Assembly: GCF_021917145.1 (NCBI RefSeq)
Contig: NC_061076.1
Span: forward strand, 208,501-272,500
DNA length: 64,000 bases
Direction of reading: 5' to 3'
DNA from: Hypomesus transpacificus
Lineage: Eukaryota > Chordata > Actinopteri > Osmeriformes > Osmeridae
The notes under the pieces were generated by a model. That model was not told the origin of the DNA. It made no database searches and saw nothing but the letters and a program-made list of their open reading frames with translations. Below, piece by piece: positions 43,475 to 54,721 of this stretch (within the stretch, counting starts at the first letter, position 1; each line of letters opens with the position of its first letter). The translations under genes were made by a program, and so were the position numbers.

Positions 43475-45613
43475 AAGCTGCCTCAGTCAAGAGGATTTAA
43501 GGTGGAGCTTGGTCTGCTGTTATGATTGTAGGCTGAAACACTTTACCTTGAGACATGTAAGAGTATGTCTACACGCACAGTTATGATGTAGACTTTTACC
43601 TGAAATAATCCCCTCACGCAACATAAATACCTTCTTCACATCAAGGGTTCCCCTTGATGTTCTTTCGCTCCAACCTTCTACAACTATAATTAGGTCAACT
43701 GACACTGCATTTTTTTGAGATGTTAATTGAATGTTTCTATAGAACGAATATGGTACAGAGTACCAAGGTCTCTGGCACCTGGCAAACATCAGAGTCCCTG
43801 GAAGAAGATAAATAGGGAGGTTTATATTTAGCGAACAAACAAACACACACAAAAAGTAATGTGCAAGCATTTTCGAGTATCCCTAACAGCAAAGGTATGT
43901 TTTCAACAGTGTCGATGACAGCACCGTTGCTATGACTCATTGGAGATTTTAACCGACCAATTTAGTAGTTCAATCAGTGACGATTCGGGGAGAAATAATG
44001 CTGTTGTACAACTGTAAAAGTTAGGCTAATTAGTCGGGCAGCATAGCTAATTATTTAAATCTGAATAGTTCTAATATGGAGAACTTGTACACTTTATGAA
44101 AAGATTTAAGTAAACAGGTGCACGGTCAACCGAACGATTTGGAGAGCAGTCGTTCTACCAGTGTTGAGTATTCCCACGTCCTCTGTTATTTACTTTAAAA
44201 TATTATAAGCTGTTATTAAAAGCCCACGTGGCTTCAGAACTGTAGCCTACTTCCTGTGATTGCAACCTCTTATGACCTCAATCTAGTCCATAGTCGAGTC
44301 CATTCATACAGTAGACATTTATGTTTTACTGGTCCCGACCGTCCCACACGACATGACTGATCGCCCGGAATGGAAAACCTTTCATCTTAGTTAATAAAAC
44401 CCACTTGAAAGCATATTGTGAGTGTGATTCCTTTTGAACTGACATATTGGAATGTTGTAGTATTGCTGTGATGTTTTTATAATTTGTACATTAAAGAATA
44501 TTACATAATAAACTAAATTGCAAAATACTTAAATCAACACATTTTTCAAACAGGCTAGTAAATGCTGACGTTCAACCAAAATCGGTGACCTATCGAAAAC
44601 TGTGACTAGGGGGTCGCTGTAATGTAGGCCTACTGTTCAGCAAATGTTAGGGTTGGGATTTGGGCCGGCTAGGGTTCGAACATCTCCGTTAGAAGCCGTT
44701 AGAAGGGGTCCCTGGTCAATTTTAGATAGGTCACCAATTTCGGCACCACACTGCCTGTCAAGTATTGAAAAGGACTTGGGGATATGACCCCAAAAAGAAA
44801 ATAATGAAAATAATAATGAAAATAATAATGAAAATAAAAATATCACATGTTGGAAGTTACCGTAGCAACTGAGGTGACCTTACAATCACGAGTTTATTCC
44901 CTTTGAATAGAAAAATCGAGCAGGGCCCCTCTTTATTTTGGAGGAATAACGCTGTCATGTAAGGCTGGAGCCCTCCGTCGGTAGAGGTCGCACCACCACC
45001 ACAGCTCTTCATATCCCACCGCTGCGCTCCAACAAGAAAATAGTCACTGACAAGCGCGCATGCTGCATGCGACATCTATCAATTCCGTTGTGATTCAAAC
45101 AAGGGTAAACGAAGATTACTAAGGTAGTTAGAAAACAATCTTTCATCCTTTTGATATTCTGCTCTTTTCTTTGTCCCGTTTTTATTGTTGTCTAATATGA
45201 AGTAGATTGCAAAATCAAGCCATAGCCGGTTGTTTCAAGCCAGGTATCAAGTTAGCTTGTTAGCTGCCTAGCCATAATCTTGTGTGGTGTTGTCTAAAGT
45301 TACCTGTCATTTAAGGGCTCCACGTTTCTAGTTAATGTTCAATATACACACAGCCCTCCAACATGTTCAGCTTTTTTAAATGACTTAGTCACAGTGATCG
45401 CTAGATAATGTTAGCTAGCTGCTAACACTGGCTAGCTATCTTATGCTAGACCAGCTAGGCTACCTAAACTAAGTAGATCACGTTGTCAGTTGTGGTGTCA
45501 AGCTAAAATCATCTGTCCACTTTGACATGCTGTAAGTGGGTCATGTCAACGTGAAATATGACTTTATTTACAGTATTTTCATATGTTTCAGTGTTCCGTT
45601 TCCTGGTAGAACC
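43475..45613. other. Spacer between cnga2 and nup62l
   Basis: cnga2 3' UTR lies at the left. AATAAA hexamers at 44393-44398 and 44507-44512 are candidate poly(A) signals. At the right, GCGCGCATGCTGCATGCGAC (45054-45073) resembles NRF1-type sites and could be the nup62l promoter. A possible noncoding nup62l exon ends near 45103 (ACAAGG|GTAAACG). No other coding sequence is recognised. Confidence 0.5.
44393..44398 (+). terminator. Candidate poly(A) signal of cnga2
   Basis: AATAAA about 0.9 kb after the cnga2 stop codon; a second hexamer follows at 44507-44512. Confidence 0.45.
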
Positions 45614-48339
45614 ATGAGTGGGTTCAACTTCGGCCAAGCCGGCAACACGGGGTTCAGTTTTGGGACCCCCAAAACCACGGTCGCCCCAGCCCCTGCAACC
45701 GGCTTCGGGATGGCGGGCTCCACACAAGCTGCCCCCAACAGCGGCTTTTCATTTGGGACCCCAAACCCTGCCCAGGCCGCAGCTCCACAACAAGCTGCTT
45801 CACAGAGTATTTTTGGGATGGCCATGCCGCAGGCCAACGCTACCCCGGGTGGTGGGTTTAGTTTCGGGACTCCCGCACCTGGCGGTACCCCTGGAGGAGG
45901 AGGAGGCGGTGGCGGTTTCTCATTCGGGTAAATAAGTCAACATTATCATCTTTAAGTTGCTGCCGATATTGCCAGTAAACAGTCAGCTTGAGATTTCACT
46001 TAAGCAGCTGTTGGACAATTATGAAGTGGTCATTTAATTGTTTTCTTTGCCTCAGAACCCCCACCAACAAACTCAATTTAGGGACGCCAGCTCCGTCTCA
46101 AGCATCACCAGCAGGGATGACCCTCGGGGTGGCTTCCACCGGCTTCACGCTGGGAGGGGCTCTCTCCACCCAGACCACAGCCTCCATGCCCGCTGGAGGG
46201 GGCTTCAGCTTCGGCACTCCAGGCATGGGAGTCCAGGTCCAGCCCCAGGCCCAGGTCCAACCCCAACTCATGGCCCAGGTCCAACCCCAACTCATGGCCC
46301 AGGTCCAGCCCCAACTCATGACCCAGGTCCAGGCCCAGCCGGCTGCAGCCACAACCACCACCATGGCCCCAGGAGGCATGTCCCTGGGCGGGGGGTTCAG
46401 TTTTGGTGCAGCTAAGGTCCAGGCCACCACCGCCCCTGCCCCCACCATGGCCCCTGCCCCCACCATGGCCCCTGCCCCCACCTCAGGAGGAGGGTTCTCC
46501 TTTGGGAGCCCAGCTCCCTCCACGCTCTCCATGGGCATCCAGCCCGCAGGTGAGCTTTGGTCATCTCCCGGCTCAAGACACAGTTTGTACTGGCTTGTGT
46601 GTTTTCTGAATGCATTTTCCTTCATGGTAATGACTGTTGTCTTGTGTTGGTGTCTCAGGGCTGAGTCTGAACTCTGTCGCCCCAGCCCTGACAGCTGCAG
46701 TCACCTCAGCCCAGGGCGGAGGGTTTGCCTTCGGAGTCAAACCAGCTGGTAAGGAAGGACTATCTATGTGTTTTAGAGCCATTTTTCTGTCTGTAAGTGT
46801 TAAGATATTGATGAGACACTTGGTGCCTTCGGTTGTTTTATGGAGATATTGATTCTCAGATGTTTGTTTCTCAAAGCCACGCCAGCTCCGGTGATGTCTG
46901 TGCCGGCCAGCCAGCCTGCTCCAGTGCTGGGCTCTTCTCTGTTTGGTGCCCCGGCATCCACAGCCCCCGCCACCACAGGCTCCGGCTTGTCCTGTAAGCT
47001 AACCACATAGAGGAATCACCACCCAGGGCAAAAACACGCTAAATATCGATGTGACATTTTGCCATGCTATCGGCATAACATCCCACTTCATAACAGTGGA
47101 AAGAATACAGAGAAATATCAAATGTTGTTTTGTCTCGTAGATCGTGGTTGAAGGTTTAAGTGGGCTCTGTCTCCCTTTTCAGTGGGCAGTGTTGCTGCCT
47201 CTATCGCCCCGGCAACTGCCTCTATCGCCCCGGCAGCAGGAGGGAGTCTGGGGTTCATGCTGAAGCCCCTGGGAGTAGCCTCAGCTACCACAGCTGCTGC
47301 TGCAGCTACAGGTACAGACCCTGAACCACACATGCAGACACAGGTACAGACCCTGAACCACACATGCAGACACAGGTACAGACCCTGAACCACACATGCA
47401 GACACAGGTACAGACCCTGAACCACACATGCAGACACAGGTACAGACCCTGAACCAAGGGCCATCTGGTCAGACGGTACCCCTGTGGCTGGGGAGTATTC
47501 AGCAGCTTGTCTGATGTCTTTGGTCTTCTGTTGTCTTTCCTCCAGCTGCAGCCGCTGCCAGCACCACCTCAGGCTTCTCCCTCGGTATGAAACCTCCTGG
47601 GGTCACTGGCATTGGGTTAACGGCACCCATCACTGGAGCTAGCACAGCTGTCATCGCCAGGTACGTCCCCTCGTATTCAGCTGGCACAGCTGGCACAGAA
47701 CAACATGTAGAAACGTTCACAAGGTGCCTACTTATTTGTACACGATGAGTGTTTGTAAGTGACCCGAGACGTTTTCAAACTGCTAAAGCCCAATCTCCCA
47801 GCTTTGGGACTGTTGAAGCGATCCTATCTCTAGTCGTGAACCTCCTGGTTCCACTGTGAAGCAACCCTAACTGCAGCGGTGAACCTGTCCTGTTCCCAGT
47901 GCTCCTCCCGTGATGTCCTATGCCCAGCTGGAGGGGCTCATCAACAAGTGGAGCCTGGAGCTGGAGGAACAGGAGAGACACTTCCTGCAGCAGGCCACGC
48001 AGGTCAACGCCTGGGACCGCATGCTGGTGGAGAACGGAGAGAAGGTGAGAGCGTTTATCACTCGAGTTGCCTCAGTTGATCTCAGGTACGTCAGACACGT
48101 TGGTTTGAAGGCCCATGACTAACGATTGTCTACCTGTCATAGATTACATCGTTGCACAAGGAGATGGAGAAGGTCAAATTGGACCAAAGAAGGTAATTTC
48201 TTTATTTTCTTTCTTTTTATTTTTAAAACCCTTTTTCCTGAATACTGTAGATGTTCGACCACAGTGTGATGCAGTGTAGAGGATGATTCTAATCTTGCTG
48301 TGGATTTGTCCCTCCCTCTAACCCCCCCTCCCTCCCTCT

Positions 48340-48372
<33 letters not shown>

Positions 48373-49854
48373 TACCTCCCCCCCGCCCCCCCCCCAGGCT
48401 GGATCAGGAGCTGGACTTCATCCTGTCTCAGCAGAAGGAGCTGGAGGATCTGCTGTCTCCTCTGGAGGAGTCTGTCAAAGAGCAGAGTGGAACCATTTAC
48501 ATGCAGAACGCTGATGAGGAACGCGAGAGAACGTACGTGTTTACTGGAGCCCTGAAACACCGTGTCCTCACAGCCAGCATGTTTACTGGAGCCCTGAAAC
48601 ACCGTGTCCTCACAGCCAGCATGTTTACTGGAGCCCTGAAACACCGTGTCCTCACAGCCAGCATGTTTACTGGAGCCCTGAAACACCGTGTCCTCACAGC
48701 TAGCATGTTTACTGGAGCCCTGAAACACCATGTCCTCACAGCTAGCATGTTTACTGGAGCCCTGAAACACCGTGTCCTCACAGCCAGCATGTTTACTGGA
48801 GCCCTGAAACACCGTGTCCTCACAGCTAGCATGTTTACTGGAGCCCTGAAACACCATGTCCTCACAGCTAGCATGTTTACTGGAGCCCTGAAACACCGTG
48901 TCCTCACAGCTAGCATGTTTACTGGAGCCCTGAAACACCGTGTCCTCACAGCCAGCATGTTTACTGGAGCCCTGAAACACCATGTCCTCATAGCTGGCGG
49001 GCATCCGACTTCCAACACACCTGGTTCAAACAAATTGGTCATTATCTATCTCAGCAGAAACCTGGAAATAACCCATTCATTTGAATCATGTGTGTTGGAG
49101 CAGGGAAACATCTGAAGCATGCAGGGCAGTGGCGTCCCGAAGGACCAGGGTCGAGAGACACTGAGCTAGGACACGGCGAGAGAGCTGGGTGCTGCGTCGA
49201 GTCGTGATTGTGTGACGTGACATCTGCTCCTTGCTCCTCAGGTACAAGCTGGCTGAGAACGTGGACGCCCAGCTGAAGAGGATGTCTCAAGATCTGAAGG
49301 AAATCATTGAACATCTTAACACATCCAGCGGCCCAGCAGATACCAGTGACCCGGTAAAAAATGATGCTTGTAGAAGAGACCATACAGCTCAAGTTTGAAA
49401 AGGGAAAGAGATGACAACTGTTGTGTTTGTGTGACTACATGAGTTTGAGGTTCGTACCCTGATCCATCAAGCTCAGACTGGGGCTGGGAAAGAGATCTTG
49501 TAAATGAAGCAGGATAGTCTTTAATTTCCTTTGGGGTTAATATAGTTAATGGAAAATCTGCTATGTTGTACACATGATTGTTTGTTTTCTTCTCAGCTTC
49601 AACAGATCTGTAAAATTCTCAATGCCCACATGGATTCTCTTCAGTGGATTGATCAGAACTCAGGTATGTGAAGACCACCTTGCATGTTCAATAGGTCAAC
49701 AGTGTATAGTGCCTTCAAGCCATGCTAATGTACTGGCCCTAACCCCATCCATGTATTTTCAGTGCTTCTACAGAGGAGAGTGGAGGATGTGTCCAAACTG
49801 TGCGACAACCGTCGCAAAGAGCAAGAGAAGACCTTTCGTATTACATTCGATTGA
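45614..49854 (+). CDS. nup62l: Nucleoporin p62 (NUP62-like), FG-repeat central channel protein
   Basis: Twelve exons join in phase: 45614-45927, 46056-46549, 46659-46748, 46877-46993, 47183-47311, 47546-47660, 47900-48044, 48143-48192, 48398-48532, 49242-49353, 49597-49663, 49763-49854; about 619 residues (human NUP62 522). It starts MSGFNFG and carries many GFSFGTP/GGFSFG repeats (disordered FG domain). The C-terminal half has SYAQLEGLINKWSLELEEQE, ITSLHKEMEKVKLDQRRLDQ and MDSLQWIDQNS, the alpha-helical Nsp1/NUP62 coiled coil that assembles with NUP54 and NUP58 in the pore channel, ending FRITFD as in mammals. The FG part includes coding repeats VQPQLMAQ (24 bp x3) and TMAPAP (18 bp x3) that lengthen it. 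Human NUP62 is intronless, whereas this copy is intron-rich, which fits the NUP62L/NUP62CL lineage. Two introns begin with minisatellites, described separately. Confidence 0.95.
47312..47457 (+). repeat. 32-bp minisatellite starting exactly at a nup62l 5' splice site
   Basis: The intron after exon 47183-47311 begins GTACAGACCCTGAACCACAC ATGCAGACACAG and repeats this 32-bp unit about 4.5 times. Each copy regenerates CAG|GTACAG, so there are five identical-looking donor sites 32 bp apart. Confidence 0.93.
48340..48397 (+). repeat. Poly-C tract serving as polypyrimidine tract of a nup62l acceptor
   Basis: About 30 consecutive C, then CTCTACCTCCCCCCCGCCCCCCCCCCAG at the acceptor of exon 48398-48532. 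The tract is almost free of T, unusual for a functional acceptor. Confidence 0.9.
48537..48997 (+). repeat. 42-bp minisatellite, open in frame with the upstream nup62l exon
   Basis: Eleven copies of a 42-bp unit encoding MFTGALKHRVLTAS begin five bases after the donor at 48532. Three variant copies read KHHVL, in positions 5, 8 and 11. The frame is continuous with the upstream exon (ERERTYVFTGALKH), and the opposite strand is also open. Each unit has CTCACAG, an acceptor-like signal. It is intronic by homology: the mammalian protein continues TYKLAEN, supplied by exon 49242. Confidence 0.95.
49005..49175. repeat. Interspersed repeat related to the 30386-30612 element
   Basis: CCAACACACCTGGTTCAAAC near the left and ATGTGTGTTGGAGCAGGGAA then ACATCTGAAGCATGCAGGGCAG near the right are inverted. 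The same parts (CCAACACACCTGATTCAAAT, GCAGGGAACCATCTAGAACATGCAGG) occur at 30386-30612. It lies in the nup62l intron after the 42-bp array. Confidence 0.6.
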
Positions 49855-50093
49855 GAATTATTAGCGTCTGAAATGCTAAATGTGGAATATTATACTTTTT
49901 ATACTCTTTTGGAGAAGTCAGATTTCTGGAAGATGGTCTTTGTAGGATGATGTTAAGGGATGGTTCACGTTGAATACAGGGGACATGTTTTGGCTCAGTA
50001 AACCAAAATTGACCCAATAACTTAAGGGAGAATTATGATATACATTGTGAACTATCCCTTTAATGTTGTGAAATATGCTATGAGCAGGCTTAA

Positions 50094-50099
50094 AATAAA
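50094..50099 (+). terminator. Candidate poly(A) signal of nup62l
   Basis: AATAAA 240 bp after the nup62l stop codon, only about 75 bp before the minus-strand AATAAA of the convergent rraga gene. Confidence 0.6.
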
Positions 50100-50173
50100 G
50101 ATGGAAAAAAATATATATACATGGTTTTTTTCAGACATGATTTCACACTGGTCTGAAATAGCTTTTTTTAATT

Positions 50174-50179
50174 TTTATT
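50174..50179 (-). terminator. Candidate poly(A) signal of rraga
   Basis: TTTATT on the plus strand is AATAAA on the minus strand, about 580 bp after the rraga stop codon. It lies tail-to-tail with the nup62l signal. Confidence 0.5.
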
Positions 50180-50755
50180 TGCAGTTCAAAAAAACGTAAT
50201 GAATCCACATGTCCGAATGTAAGGCAGCAGAATGTTTCCCAGTGTTCAACATTGTGTGTGACTCCCACCCCATAATACACACACTTTTCAATTTGTATTC
50301 TCTTTACAAAGCCATTATAACAAAACTCAGTGTTCATCTTCATCGTTAGCACAATGCCAGAGTGTAGTAGAACTATCAATCCCACTCGTTTCCTGGGCAA
50401 CAGTCAACTGATCATTACAGGTATTGCAAATATTCCTTCCCTCATGACCAAAAAAACTTATTTTCACAGTCTTTTACACCTAAAGACTGCAATGGTAGCC
50501 CCTTAATAAAATATATATAAAGCATTCCATTGATATCTTTGTGTAGATTTACGACATACGCGTCTGAGTACAAGCATTGATTTTCATGATATACAAGATC
50601 ACTGTAGAAACAAGGACAAGAACAAGGTCAGAACAGGATCTTGGAGCTAAGAGTTGGAGAACGTGATTGGGTCGCTGCTCATGCATGGGGGCGGGACCAG
50701 AAGTCTGATGTCTGGAGACTGATTGGTTGAGACGGTACCCACGTAGACCCAGAGA

Positions 50756-52909
50756 CTAGCGCATTCGCATGTGCAGACTGTGTTTGGGTCCGTCCACCCG
50801 TTCCAGCTTCTCAAAGTGCTTCCTGGCGTTACGGATGTTGATGAGTGTGGCTGCAGAGGCTACAGGAAAGACAACTCCAGTTAGTACTTAAATCTCTTAA
50901 GAATATGTGCATTTCTCATGCTTTACTGGACAGTTTGTAAGTGAAGTGTTACAGGAAAGGCAGAAAGAGATAAGGGAAGGTCAAGGCCAGATTAGCGTTT
51001 TATATTTAGTAACCACATCCTATACAACCACCTCAGCAAGATGCCTCTCGTCGTCGTGGGTGATGGGTAACTTACGTATGGAGGGGTCGGACATGATGAC
51101 CATGACGTATGTGTTGGAGGTGAAGACATCGATGAAGGCTGCAAAGTTGGAGTTTCTAACCTCCATGCTCTGGAAGGAGGCTGCCAGTTTACTGCGATCA
51201 AACACAAACATACATCGTGAAGCTGAGACGTATAGGGCAGGATCGTAGAGGAGGCGGGATCGTAGAGGAGGCGGGATCGTAGAGGAGGCGGCCCCCTTCC
51301 AGACTCGACTCACCTGCAACTGAGCTTGAACTGCTTGATGATGTTGCTGATTTTTTCAAACCGGTGTGCATCACGCTGCTCTTTGCATTGATAGTGAGAA
51401 ATGACCTGCAACACACACACACACACTGAAACACCAAATAACACAGGTTCCCACATCCTTCACAACAACCTACTTCCTTAAAAAGATACACCCAATCCAT
51501 GAAACCGTTACCAGAAATGTGGCTCGCTCAAACAAGAGCACTTCGTCTGCCTCGATGATCTGGGCGAAGTTCCTTAGGTTAGTCTCCAGCTGCTGAACAT
51601 TGGGAATCAGCTGGTACACAATGCTGGACCACGCCTGAGGGGGAAGGAGAACACTCAGTCAAGACTTCCCTGAGAGCACAGATCAGCAGACAGACAGAGA
51701 CAGACAAACCGAACCTTGTACAGCGTTTCATCCCAGATGGAAGTCCTGAAGCAGGTACAAGCCAGCGGTCTGGACAGCCTCCGCAAGTCTTCTTCACGTT
51801 CTTTGAAGATCTGTAGAGAGAGAGCGATATAGAGAGGTAATCAGTCACATGGAGAAGAGGTGTTACTTAGTAGGACAATACACACCTACATGCTAATAAT
51901 GAGTAGAAAGCCTTATGACATTCAAAGGTATTTTAACACTTACATAGCTGAAATACTAACCCCACATTCCTGGCGAGATATCTACCTCATGTATTAAACC
52001 CTTTGATGTGTCCAATAATGTGTGTGTGTGTGTGTGGTGTAATGTGTGTAGTGTAAACATCAGCTCACCAGGTCTCTCTGGTCCTCCTGTACCAGGTCCA
52101 TTTTGTGCACGAGGCAGAATACTTTAGCATCAGGAGAGTTCTGAAGGATGGCCTCCAGACAGGACTGGTAGTAGTGCATGTCTTTCTCCAGCTCACGGCT
52201 CTCAACATCAAACACGTAGATCAACACCTCCACGTTCCTGAAAATGTTGTCCCTCTGGCTGGTGAAGTAGTTCTCCATGAAGGTGTCTTGTCTGAGGAAT
52301 TAAATCACACAAGAATACCATTACTGACTACCATGAAGTAAGTGCTGATCAAATGGTTTGACCCTGAGAGTTTGATCTGGTTGATGGTAAATCCGTTGAC
52401 CAACCCACCCTCCACAGTCCCATAAATTCAGCACCAGGTTGCCAAGAAATCTCACATGGGAGTGCTCCACGTCGACTAGGTTGAGACAAAAGCAGAATGA
52501 GATTTGAGTCACTAAAAAGGGGTAAATTATTTTTTTATTAAAGCACTACTGCAATCATAGAGTTAGTGCAGAATAAATCTCTGTCGTATAAAAAAGCAGG
52601 CGCTTACTTGTGGCTCCAAGGCGTCGCGTGTCTCTGGCTATGTAGTTGGCAAAGATGATGGATCTCATGCTGGTCTTCCCAGAGCCACTCTTGCCCATCA
52701 GCAACACCTAGAAGTTAATCCACGTAGTTAAAATATATTCGTGAAGTACACAACCCGACAAACCTGCTTTTCGTAATCGCCCTATGGTTAGCAATAAAGT
52801 AGGCCCATTGAGCCGTTTAATAACCGACATACAACGGTTCCAACGTCTTCTATTGGGATGTAGATGTAACTAGTAGTGTTACCTTCTTCTTCATGGCTGT
52901 GCTTGACAT
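50756..52909 (-). CDS. rraga: RagA/RagB GTPase (Ras-related GTP-binding protein A)
   Basis: Nine minus-strand exons join in phase: 52883-52909, 52608-52707, 52409-52475, 52069-52291, 51715-51810, 51512-51634, 51314-51405, 51076-51191 and 50756-50859; 315 residues (human RRAGA 313). It starts [21 protein letters not shown], with the P-loop GKSGSGKTS, switch II WDCGGQDTF and the G4-like HKMDL. The Roadblock-type C-terminal domain holds [20 protein letters not shown] and [17 protein letters not shown]. RagA/B pairs with RagC/D on lysosomes, with Ragulator, to recruit mTORC1 when amino acids are present. [11 protein letters not shown] has Ala as in RRAGB, but teleost genes of this type are usually called rraga; the A/B split is not settled by sequence. 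Mammalian RRAGA is intronless and RRAGB has introns, again closer to RRAGB. Confidence 0.93.
51240..51293 (-). repeat. 18-bp repeat in a 122-bp rraga intron
   Basis: Three copies of GGATCGTAGAGGAGGCGG within the short intron 51192-51313, beginning about 20 bp from the 5' splice site of exon 51314-51405. Confidence 0.9.
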
Positions 52910-54140
52910 CCCCTTTATAGGTCAGTTCGCAAAATAATACTTCAAATTTCTGCCACACTGACGTCTTTGCAGATGGTATATTTTCTTGCAGCTACAAAAT
53001 GAGCAAAATAATGATGTTAGCAATCTTAAACAGTGGAGTAGAAAGACAAATATCATTGATTCACAGTAGTTTCAGGGTCTCTGTTAACCATCTTAGATAA
53101 TTACACACCAACTAGTTACAAAACTCCTAAGTGAAGTAAGATTGCTGCAAGCTAGGCCCCTCTAGCTAACAGTTCTCTATAGCCAGAGGCCAACTATAGA
53201 TTTAGCCTAATGTTAGCCATCTGTCTGCCTTTCTCCGGCACGAATGATACAAATCATTGGAATCAGATTATACCTATTGATAGCTTGTTAGCTAGCAAGA
53301 TGTTACAGCTTAGAAGCTAGCTAGAGATAGCATGGGCTAAATGTTTATCTCTTAGCCATACAGCCATTGCACTGACTTGTTAGTGCAGGCAAGCCAAACA
53401 AACGTCATCTCCTCGTAGCTAGCTTAGCTAGCTAGTGGTGCTAACTAGGTTGTTTGTTGCGTGTAAATCGGTTTAGATGCCATTCCCATTTTAGCAGGCT
53501 ACACTGGGAATAACCATGTTGTTGCCGATTTAAACAAATTAACCAAATATTAATAAAATCTCCAAGTTTGTTATTACTTGATCTTGATAGACGCGAACTG
53601 TCACTGGTCGGGTTGGTGTTGACTGCTGTTCACGCTTCTTTCATGATGCTGTCAATTGGAAACACAAAAATAAAGTTCTCGTATTAACTCCTCGAATAAA
53701 AAGCACGCTATTTCACCTCCTCCTTTCTTGTCAAAACGCTGAGTATAACCGATTTCCTTTAATTATAGCATCACGCTTAAAACACCTACCAAGCTTTGTC
53801 ACTTACTGAGAACTTACTGACTAGCCTCACACATATTTCACGTGATTGCACCACAGAGGGGGAGGGGAGGGAAGGGGGGGGGGGGGGGGTTCAGGAATGC
53901 TGTCGTTGAGGTGTCAGACTTCCGAGTGTAGATGGCCTCGTCTACAAATCATTACGCTCGCTTTACTTTTGCTTTCTACCTTCAGATGGTTTCCGTAGCT
54001 AATTTCACAATATTAGACTGAAACAAAACACAATTATCAAATATTTAAAAACGTAGCCTTATGCCTACTTTTCAACGAAATTTTGACTTTGCTTTTTGGG
54101 TTCAACAAGGATCAAGATACAATCACAATGTTATAAAAAC
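52910..54140 (-). other. rraga upstream region / chmp1b 3' side
   Basis: The rraga 5' UTR exon probably begins at 52993 (acceptor TTTTGTAG|CTGCAAG on the minus strand) and has further noncoding sequence upstream near 53600. A poly-G run (53873-53890) and the E-box at 53838 mark the probable promoter. chmp1b ends to the right. No coding sequence is recognised. Confidence 0.45.
53838..53845. promoter_or_regulatory. TCACGTGA palindrome (CLEAR/E-box-like) upstream of rraga
   Basis: TTCACGTGAT contains the 8-bp palindrome TCACGTGA, the core of the CLEAR motif bound by TFEB/TFE3 and other bHLH-ZIP factors. It lies about 0.93 kb upstream of the rraga start codon, in the presumed promoter. Function is inferred. 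Confidence 0.35.
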
Positions 54141-54146
54141 TTTATT
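54141..54146 (-). terminator. Candidate poly(A) signal of chmp1b
   Basis: TTTATT on the plus strand (AATAAA on the minus) about 580 bp after the chmp1b stop. Confidence 0.5.
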
Positions 54147-54721
54147 CTCCAATAGACCTGAACAGTGAATAGGAATCCCTAAGGACATTGAGCTGTCAAT
54201 AAAGATATGAATAAAATCAAGCAACTGTTTGTTTACTTTAAACAAGTCACATCAGATACAGGTTATAAGAATATATACACATCTTTTAAACTCCATTATT
54301 CACATGTAATAATTGTATAAGGACAGATAAACCACAAGACACCAGACACTAAATAGAAGGGGGAAAAGGCAACTTTTGTTTTGACATGAGGACATCTCAT
54401 CTTACAAATCACAACAATTAAACAAACATATAATGTACACCAGCTGAATATAACCATCCCAATTTGAATATTCTCATACATCTTTACAACCAGAAGGTCT
54501 TAGTTTTAGTGTTGAGGTTCATATTGGTCTGGATCTCTCTACCGCTTACCCCAAAAAATATAAGTAGGAACCAGAGCTTTCAAATAGTTCTATTTTTGTA
54601 GAAAAATCAGTTGCAAAGAGACTCAGAAACATGATGAAAAGATCAGGCCTTATTCATTTACAGTTAGAAAGCATGTCCATCAGAGCTCTGTGTCGGGGCA
54701 GTGATAGAAAGACATCCTCTC

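Noticed and set aside
48372-49042. Minus-strand 210-residue repeat protein
   Set aside because: Reverse shadow of the 42-bp nup62l intronic array, whose unit length is a multiple of three.
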